DNA of 64,000 bases from Cryptomeria japonica (Eukaryota > Streptophyta > Pinopsida > Cupressales > Cupressaceae): positions 215,633,497-215,697,496 of the forward strand of contig NC_081406.1 in the NCBI RefSeq assembly GCF_030272615.1, in the 5' to 3' direction. The position numbers and the translations under genes were made by a program. The notes below the pieces were generated by a model. It was not told the DNA's origin. It worked only from the letters and a program-made list of their open reading frames with translations, and ran no database searches. Below, piece by piece: positions 56,742 through 64,000 of this stretch; the first letter of the stretch is position 1; each line of letters opens with the position of its first letter.

Positions 56742-57084
56742 GAAAGCTTTCAAGTTTTGCAATTTTGACTGTGGAATCTCTTTCATTTAGTGTTTCCAAA
56801 TGATCCTAAATAGCTTTAGCAGTAGACCTATCTGATAGTCCCATGATTTGCTAATCTGATAATGTGCTTAGAAGTGCTTCTCTTGCCTTGCAGTCATTTT
56901 CTTCATCTTTAGTCAAGTTGGGTGGATTGGGCTGATTCTGAGTAGGAGCAGTATAACCATTCTTTGTGACATCCCAGATGTCCTTCCCAATGCAATTTAG
57001 ATGTGTCTCCATTCTGATCTTCCATATGACATAGTTGGTTCCATCAAGTTTAGGGTTGTCCTTCCTGAAATAGTTGCTAGACAT
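56742..57084 (-). pseudogene. Element A gag, N-terminal part
   Basis: The frame starts MSSNYFRKDNPKLDGTNYVI, followed by WKIRMETHL and DIWDVTKNGY. This is the N-terminus of plant copia Gag (UBN2 family). A TAG interrupts after LLSTLSD, and another replaces a tryptophan (ATT TGG GAT to ATT TAG GAT) near 56808. It ends at element B and continues at 27982. Confidence 0.88.
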
Positions 57085-57126
57085 AGGATCTCCTCAAGCT
57101 GCTAAACTTCTACAAAAAGAGGACTA

Positions 57127-57139
57127 GGCTCTGATACCA
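57127..57139 (-). other. Primer binding site of A
   Basis: On the minus strand TGGTATCAGAGCC begins two bases inside the 5' LTR and is an exact tRNA-Met-type match. It fixes 57142-58198 as the 5' LTR. Confidence 0.92.
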
Positions 57140-57141
57140 AT

Positions 57142-58198
57142 TGTTAGGTCCTGGAGACAACTAAGAGGGGGGTGAATCAGTCATCTAATAAATTTAAACC
57201 AAAAACAACTTAATCAAATTACTGCTTAATACTGGTGAAACAATCTGTTATACCAGTGGACAGATTTAACAGATAAATGCAATACCGGTAAAGATTAATG
57301 CATGAAACTAAAAGACAAAGTCATCCACAACACATAACACCAATATTTGTACATGGAAACCCTATAAGGGGAAAAACCATGGTGGGAAACCTTACCCACA
57401 ATCAGATGATACTACTACAGATAGTAAGTGTACATAAATGGGGCCTGCGCATGCAGAAAGGCCAAGCACCTAGAGCTCACTGCTCAAACACAAATGGGAG
57501 TCACACTTACTACAATTGGATGGTTAATTCCAATAAGAATGTACTGCTCAAAATAACATCTCTATATGTTAGATTCAGTATTGGTGTAGTTCTGATATGC
57601 TTTCACAAAAACCTAGCTTCACCTTTAAATGATGTCTCTGTGTATAGCTCTGCTTAATCTCACATATACCTTTGCACAAAACGTTTTTCACATTCCTCCA
57701 TTGATCTTATAATGAAGACCTTACATTTATACCATAACCTAAGACCAATTTTAGTAGGTCGGCTCTACAAGATATTACAATAAAATCATTTTACAAACAA
57801 TACAATATCTGATGCAATAACTGATTGAACATGTCGACTTAATGCATTTACAACAATATTTAATCATCTGCATAGCATGCCATTCTGATCTGGAAAAGAT
57901 AAACCTGTCGGTGTAGCCTTGGACCTATTTGTCGGTAATAGAAAATATGCAAATATGAATATGCTAATAAACAAATCTCCAAGATAAGATGTCCAAATGA
58001 TGTCTTTGACATTAACAAGTGTTTTCCATGCTATTCCAAGTGTCGGTAATCATTATATCCTACCGATGTACCATATACTAGTGATTGTGCATTAGTCACT
58101 TGCTTGCCGGTGAATGTTGTTGGATCTCCAAAGTGCCAGAGTTGATAAGTTTTAGTAGGTGTTGACATCAATGACAAAACCATACCAAAATACCAACA
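57142..58198 (-). repeat. 5' LTR of element A
   Basis: This 1057-bp LTR is the partner of 22800-23858. Ends are TGTTAGG (57142) and ACCAACA (58198) on the + strand. The flank CATTC (58199-58203) continues directly into the interrupted solo LTR D. Confidence 0.92.
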
Positions 58199-58592
58199 CA
58201 TTCTTATTTCTGGATTGTAGTTTGGATTTATTTTGTAGTCAGTGAGGCTCCTTTGTGATGAGAAATGCACTCTTGGGTGTTGGCCTTCTTGCATGTGCAT
58301 GCCCCTTATTGTAATCACATACTTATTGCAGAAGTATTATCTGATTGTGGGTAGGCTTCCCACTACAATTTTTCCCTTTACTGGTTTTTCCAGGTAAAAA
58401 TCTTTGTGTTATGTGTTGTGGATGCATGGTATTTGGTTTATTGTTTATGTCTATGCTTAATTGATATATCTTGTATTCTGGTATTTTGTTTATGCATTCT
58501 GGTAAAAGGTTTTGTGTGCTAAAAGTTTCATAATCTGTTGACAACTAATTCACCCCCTCTCTCAGCTATTCACCAATTATCCTAACACAACA

Positions 58593-59554
58593 TCTATATC
58601 TGGTAAGTAGAATTTTGGTCTTGATGAGTACAAAATATCTAGATATGAAAGAGAAAGAAGAGAAATAGCAAAGCAAGAAAGAGAGCTTGATGAGCTTGAA
58701 GCATTTATTGCCTAAATATTGCCTAAAGGTCTCATTAATTATGATGGAAAGTTGCCCTTCAAATGTTTTTCTTGCAATAAGATAGGACATTTTGCTTCTA
58801 GATGTTCAGAGAGTGTGGCTAAGTATGACAGACATGAAAAGTTTGATAAGCATGATAGGAATGATAGATATGAGAAGCATGAGAAGTATGATAAGCCTTA
58901 CAAGTCTAACCAGAAAACCTATTATTATGTTGCACATGAAGGTATTACAGATGATGATTCAGAAGGAGATGAAGTTGTGTTTAGTGTCATTAAAGAAGAT
59001 AGATCTGTACCTATTGATTCCACTAGCTGTTCTATTGAGGAGAAAGCTTTGGCTACTAAGGTAGAAGAAAAGGGTGAATGGGTGATTGAAAGTGATTGTT
59101 CACATCATATGACTGGTGATAAAATCAAATTTGTAAGCATGGAAAGGTATGATGGTGGAATAGTTAGATTTGTAGATGACAAAGCCTGCGTAATTTGTGG
59201 GAGAGGTTCTATTTCTTTTGATGGTAAGCATAAAACTAATGATTTCTTGTATGTTGAAGGTTTGAAGAATAATATTTTGAGTGTTGGACAGATGGTTGAT
59301 AAGGGTTATGATCTGCAATTCAAGGATGGTAAATGCAAGATCTTGAATGCCTCTGGTATAGAGATTGCATCTGGAACTAAGACTCAAGGTAACATTTTTC
59401 ATATGAATGCTGGTGAGAAATTTTTTTTGATTGCTAAGATAAATGAGAGTTGGTTATGGCATAGAAGAATGTGTAATGTAAACTTTGATTCATCAATTAA
59501 GATCAGTTCTACACAAGCTATTAGAGATCTGCGTAAGATTGTTAAACTTGTTAA
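58593..59554 (+). pseudogene. Copia element E: gag end, zinc knuckle and protease
   Basis: The frame is in register with 21436-21963. It encodes a coiled segment (RYERERREIAKQERELDELEAF), the zinc knuckle CFSCNKIGHFASRC (about 58770-58806) and a charged K/D/Y-rich tract. The protease motif is VIESDCSHHMTGD. In that motif the active-site DSG has become ESD, so the enzyme would be dead. A pre-integrase segment (LWHRRMCNVNF) precedes a frameshift near 59560. Stops occur near 58610 and 58713. Confidence 0.88.
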
Positions 59555-60439
59555 CCGATATGTAAGGAATGTCAGTTGGGTAAGCAAACAAGGATTTATT
59601 TCAAGAGTAAATGGTATACATTTTATGGATTGTTGGATCTTGTGCATACTGACCTGTGTGGACCTACAAATTTTAGAAGTGTGCAGGGTGATAGATACTT
59701 CATGCTACTAATTGATGATTATTTCAGGATGATGTGGGTTGTCTTTTTGAAGGAAAAATCAGAAGCATTTGAGAAATTTAAGATATTCAAAGCTAAAGTT
59801 GAAACTAAGTCCGGATTGAAGCTGAAGTGTCTAAGATCTGATAGAGGTGGAGAATTTTGTTCTGGTGAGTTCAATTCATTCTATAAGATGCATGAAATCG
59901 TAAGACAACTATCTACTCCTAGAACCCCACAACAAAATGGATTTGTTGAGAGGAAGAATCGTACTATTTTAGATGCTGCAAGAACTATGTTGATTGAAGG
60001 AAATGTTCTAAAGGTCTACTAGAGAGAATCTATTAGCATTGTAGTCTATACATTCAATAGATTTCATATCAAAGGTGATACCAGTAAGACCCCTTATGAG
60101 CTTTGGTTTGGTCATGTTCCCACTGTGAAATTTTTCAAAGTTTTTGCTACCAAATGTTATATCAAGAGAGATGAGGATATTGGAAATTTTGATGCTAGAA
60201 GTGATGAAGGTATCTTTTTGGGATATTCTACAAAGAGAAAAGCCTATAGGTGCTATAATAAGAGACTGAGAAATATAGTTGAGAGTGCAAATGTGAAGGT
60301 GGATGAGAACCTATGAAAGGAGATCAGAGCGTATGCTGATGGTCAACATGTTGTGTTAGCTCCTATTCAGCCTAAAGAGCCTAAGTAGAATAATCTGATA
60401 GAAACTATTAGCCCGAATGTTGTTGTTGTTGGTGATCAT
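59555..60439 (+). pseudogene. Copia element E: integrase, cut by element F
   Basis: The core contains HTDLCGP, then DDYFRMMWVVFLKEKSEAF, RSDRGGEF, PRTPQQNGFVERKNRT and DAARTML, so all D, D and E residues are kept. The C-terminal part has TVKFFKVFATKCYIKRD and EGIFLGYSTKRKAYR. Stops lie near 60020 and 60314. The sequence ends where LTR F begins (60440). RT, RNase H and the 3' LTR of E are not in the window. Confidence 0.88.
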
Positions 60440-61771
60440 TGTTGGCATTTTGGCACTAAGTTGTCATTGATGTCAACTAGTGAAGATATGCAACCGGTAC
60501 TAGATGCTCTACTAGTTAACAGAAGGAGAACACTCTACTAGGCAAGGGTCTTATCAATGTGTGTTTGTCGAACTGACTGCATATTAGTAGGCCATGTCTT
60601 AATTGGCGTGATGTCGTGTGGAGCAGAGGTGGCAAGGTTACTGTGGTTGGTGAGTCTTCATCAACACAGTAGATGAAATAGATAATTGCCATTAATGAAG
60701 GAACCACAAATCAAGGGATTGCATCTGACTGATTACAGCTCAAGGAAGAAGGAATAACAGAGGAAGATCAGGGAGTAGTTGGTACCAAGATTGAAGCAAG
60801 AAGATCGGATTGAAAGTATACCTTGAGAAGGAGACAACAGAGGCATTAATAGTGGTTTGACAGTTATAGGTTGAAATAATGGATCATGTTTTTTTCTTGT
60901 CTGGAAAACATGTTTTAGAAGGCATGAAAATGGCGGAGATGAACAGATGGACATCAAGAGAGATTTGATCATGCAAGACCTGATAGGATTTGGTTTGCCT
61001 CATAGATGGTGAGGAAACCCTAACTGTCAAAATTTTGAATTGTATTTTGGTAGGAAATCACCTGATAAGAGATGTGAGCTCCAGACTAAAAAAGAGGTCG
61101 ATGTTGCAAAGATTGAAAAAAAAGTGAAAGGAGAGCGAGCAAAGTGAAAGGAGAGTGAGCAAAGTGAAAGGAGAGCGAGAAAAGTGAAAATCTTGAGAAG
61201 GTGTTCCAAGCAAGTTGCAGTGTGAGTGAGCAAGCAAACCGGTGAAAGGATTCTACCAATGGTATCATAGTCTGGTAGTTGAGCCTAACCGGTAAGGTAT
61301 AGTAGAGTAGGCATCATCCTAGTGTAACACGGTGTATTGTGAGACTATTTGTAAAAGGGAGAGAAAGATAACGAAGAGTTGCAGGATTCATTTTCAGCAA
61401 GAGGCCTTAATTGTATTCAAATAGTATTTCGATATACATCGCCAAGTTGAAGCTTGGTGCAAGGGTTGGTGCTCCTTGGGTTGGTGCCCAAAATATTTAT
61501 AAATCTTTTTTTTGCCCTTGAGTCTGGATTGAAGCAGTAGACTTCAACAGCTTTTCTTACCAAGGTTTTTTCCATATTGGGTTTTGCTCATAAATTTGGT
61601 GTTGTGAGTTACTTGTGTGTGCATGGTCTCTTTGGCTTTTCATCTTGCATTACCGATTTGACTGTTTAAGTGATTAAGTAAATAACTAATATTCTCAACT
61701 TACATCACAAAAGGAGAAACTTAGGAACCATTGATTCACACCCCCTCCTTAGTGGTATTCTATGTTCAACA
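60440..61771 (+). repeat. 5' LTR of element F
   Basis: This LTR is 1332 bp. It shares the opening TGTTGGCATTTTGG...TCATTGATGTCAAC style with A, D and E LTRs. It contains a 20-bp purine-rich tandem repeat at 61121-61180. It ends ACCCCCTCCTTAGTGG...TTCAACA. Confidence 0.85.
61121..61180 (+). repeat. 20-bp purine-rich tandem repeat, three copies
   Basis: AAAGTGAAAGGAGAGCGAGC is repeated three times with single changes, followed by a partial fourth unit. One strand is almost pure purine. Confidence 0.95.
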
Positions 61772-61773
61772 AT

Positions 61774-61786
61774 TGGTACCAGAGCC
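61774..61786 (+). other. Primer binding site of F
   Basis: TGGTACCAGAGCC begins two bases after the LTR. It differs by one base from the tRNA-Met complement. Confidence 0.85.
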
Positions 61787-61836
61787 AAGTTCCCATTTAT
61801 CTTCAAACCTTGGGTAGATTCTGGACCTTGAGCACA

Positions 61837-63246
61837 ATGGAAAGAAGTGAGGCTGCTTCCTCAAAAAACCCCATGTTTGATGGATCCAACTATGCCTTCT
61901 GGAGTAGAAGAATGGAGACCTATATTTCATCTCTTGGTTTTGATGTGTGGATGTCAGTCAGGAATGGGTATGTCATTCCCAATGCTCCTCCCACTGATCC
62001 AGATGCAAAAAGAGAGTATGAGAACAATGAAAAGACAAAACATGCCATATTGAGTGGACTATCTAATAATAAATTTGTCAAAGTCATGCACTGTGTTTTA
62101 GAAAAGGAGATATGGGAAGAATTGCAGAGGTTGTTTGAGGGAGATGCAAGGGTCAAAGAAGCCAAGCTGCAAATGTTGAGAAGCAAACTTGAAAGCATCA
62201 AGATGAAAGATGATGAAAAGATTGTAGACTATCTTCACAGATTTGATGAAACTATGAACACTATTAGAGGACTTGGAGAAGAGATCGCATATGAGATTCT
62301 TGTCAAAAAGATACTTAGATCTCTCACTCCCAAATATGATACTAAGGTGTCAGCCATAGAAGAAGCCAAGGATCTAAAGACTTTTACAATGGATGAACTA
62401 TTCGGCTCCCTGACAGTCTATGAGATGAGAACAACCGATGAAACTTCCACAAGGAAAGAGGCAGCATTCAACATCACCAAAAAGGGAAAAGAAGCTATTA
62501 CTCATAAATAATCTAGTGAAGATTGATGCTAAAGTAGCAAACTTTGTCAGGAAGCTCAAAAGAGGATCTAACCAGTACAAGGGAAAGCTACTGCTTAAAT
62601 GCTTCAACTATGGAAAGGTAGGACACTTCGTTGCAAGTTGTCCTCACAAAGAAGCTAGTGGAGATGAGTCAAGAGAGTTCAGGAGATCTTCCAGCAAAGA
62701 TAGAGATAGGAATGACTACTAGCAAGAAAGAAGAGGCTGCCGGAATTGAAATAGCCTATATACCATTGAGGATGACACAACAGATGATGAAGATTCATTG
62801 GAAGATGATGACCATGAGATTGACAAAAAAGTAAACCTCTTCATGGCACTCGATAAACCTGCTGATGAAGATGAGGAAGAGGATATTGAGGCTGAAGGAG
62901 ATTTGGAAAGTGAACTTATCAGTGCACTTGAAGAATTGAGTAAAACAAGAAGGGAACTCAAGAGGGTTAATCTTGTTGCAGTAGATGAACAAGATCTCCT
63001 AAAGAAGTCTCTAGAAGAATCTAGTCAAATCATATCTAACTTAAAACTGCAGCTGGAAGTAACTAAGAGGATTGGTGAAGCTACAACCCTTGATCTGACA
63101 AAGAAAGAAATGGAGCATCAAGAGCTAGAAGTAGAAATAATAAAGCTCAAAAAGGAGCTTGAAGAAAGCAATGAAGAAATAAAAACAAGAAGTAAGTATG
63201 AAGGCAGCACTGAGGCTTTAGATAAGATGTTGAGCAAACAAAAGCA
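61837..63246 (+). pseudogene. Element F gag
   Basis: From the ATG at 61837 (MERSEAASSKNPMFDGSNYAF) the frame is open for 225 codons through a UBN2-type capsid domain (ERMETYI-like SRRMETYISSL, EIWEELQRLFEGD, EAKLQMLRSKLESIKMKDDE, RSLTPKYDTKV). A +1 shift near 62505 leads to the zinc knuckle CFNYGKVGHFVASC, in which the second cysteine is tyrosine. After a stop at 62720, an acidic stretch and a long coiled coil (62820-63240) follow. The latter ends STEALDKMLSKQKH at the A-family LTR. The coiled coil resembles that of element B. Confidence 0.88.
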
Positions 63247-64000
63247 TGTTAGGTCCCAGAGACAACTGAGAGGGGGGGTGAATCAGTTGTCAATAAATTT
63301 GTAACTAAATATAAGTTATCCAAACTTAATGCATAATACCAGTAAACCAAACTTTATGCTAGTAGACAGTCTTAACAGTTAATTGCAGTACTGGTAAAGT
63401 TTAATGCATGAAACAGAAAGACAAATAACATCCACAACACATAACACAGATATTTGTACGTGGAAACCATGTAAGAGGAGAAACCATGGTGGGAAACCTT
63501 ACCCACAATCAGATGATACTACTGGAGATAGTATGTGTGTACAATATGGAGTCTGCACATGCAGAAAGGCCAACTATCTAGAGCTCATTGCTCAATCACA
63601 AAATGGGAGTCACACTGACTACAATTGGATGGTTAAGTCTAATGATAATGTACTGCTCAAAATAGCATCTTCATATGTTGGATTCAGTACCAATTAAGCT
63701 CTAATTTTCCTTCTTCAAACCTTCCTTGAATCTTGAATGATGTCTGCATGTATAGCTCTGCTTATATTCACATATACCTTATTATATTCTTCTTATCACA
63801 ATCCCATATCAATCTCACAAATGAGATCTTACATATATACCAAAACCTAAGACCAAATGAGTAGGTCGGCTCACTAAAGATATTACAAGTGAATCAATAT
63901 GTGATGCATCATGTCGTCTCAATGCATTTACAATAATAAAAAATCATCTTCATAATGTGTCATACTGATCTAGAATAGAAAAGCTTGCCGGTGCATAACC
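63247..64000 (-). repeat. A': A-family LTR, truncated by window end
   Basis: Starting TGTTAGGTCCCAGAGACAAC, it matches the first 754 bp of 22800-23858 and 57142-58198 in the same orientation. It may be a solo LTR or the 3' LTR of a further minus-strand A-family element. The window ends before this can be seen. Confidence 0.88.

Larger units (their letters stand above)
22800..58198 (-). mobile_element. A: Ty1/copia element, minus strand, split by B
   Basis: Two LTRs of 1059 and 1057 bp (22800-23858, 57142-58198) share TG/CA ends, TGTTAGG on the + strand and ACCAACA at the other side. Flanks CATTT (22795-22799) and CATTC (58199-58203) are a duplication with one change inside solo LTR D. Gag, protease, integrase, reverse transcriptase and RNase H follow in order on the minus strand, all with stops. 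Without B the element is about 6.6 kb, normal for copia. The LTRs appear about 8-10% diverged, so the insertion is old. Confidence 0.9.
21964..58587 (+). mobile_element. Solo LTR D (copia), split by element A
   Basis: D comprises 21964-22799 (836 bp) and 58204-58587 (384 bp), about 1220 bp in all. It begins TGTTGGAAATTTGG and ends TATCCTAACA. It is flanked by a perfect 5-bp duplication CAACA (21959-21963 and 58588-58592). It resembles D' throughout. The E gag frame is in register on both sides. Everything between 22800 and 58198 is a later insertion (A with B and C). Confidence 0.85.
60440..63246 (+). mobile_element. F: copia element, 5' part, cut by an A-family LTR
   Basis: It consists of a 1332-bp LTR (60440-61771; TGTTGGCATTTTGG to TATGTTCAACA), a PBS and most of a gag gene. 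The five bases before it (60435-60439, ATCAT) should be one target copy. The other end is outside the window. Protease, integrase and RT are not seen because the A-family LTR interrupts at 63247. Confidence 0.85.

Overview
The window is plant nuclear DNA made almost entirely of LTR retrotransposons inserted into one another. I see no host gene, tRNA, rRNA or CRISPR array. All recognisable proteins are Ty1/copia or Ty3/gypsy (chromovirus and Tat-like) gag-pol products of kinds found in land plants. The deep nesting, LTRs of 1-6.8 kb and heavy decay suggest a very large genome. I lean towards a gymnosperm, with low confidence.

Layout. Positions 1-6773 are AT-rich intergenic DNA with three degenerate tandem-repeat families near the left end. 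From 6774 onward everything is explained by a nest with layers named here E, G, D', D, A, B, C, F and A'. The oldest layer is E, a + strand copia element: 5' LTR 6774-7156 plus 18963-19829, and coding pieces at 20105-20206, 21436-21963 and 58593-60439. Into its LTR jumped G, a young, nearly intact minus-strand Ty3/gypsy chromovirus (7157-18957, perfect TSD TCTAA). Its gag carries two solo LTRs of one family, D' (20207-21430) and D (21964-58587 when its own insertions are counted; TSD CAACA).

Inside solo LTR D lies A, a minus-strand copia element (22800-58198). Inside A's gag lies B, a + strand non-autonomous element (27988-56736) with a gag-like protein and a large second ORF but no polymerase. 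Inside B's second ORF lies C (31179-51849), a 20.7 kb Tat-like Ty3/gypsy element. Its roughly 6.7 kb LTRs each contain a 3.6 kb coding relic of unknown function, and an extra RNase H domain sits upstream of its reverse transcriptase. E is cut at its 3' side by copia element F (60440 onward), and F's gag is cut by another A-family LTR (63247 to the window end).

How the parts relate. Each layer's reading frame resumes in register on the far side of the inserted layer once one target-site copy is discounted (E across D' and D, B across C). This fixes the order of insertion without phylogenetics. Only G keeps a long open polyprotein (1521 codons). All other coding regions are broken by stops, very often TAG at former CAG or TGG codons, as expected from C-to-T decay of methylated DNA. 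The points most worth following up are the large ORF inside the LTRs of C, the RNase H order in C, and the large second ORF in B, which resembles C's LTR ORF in layout.
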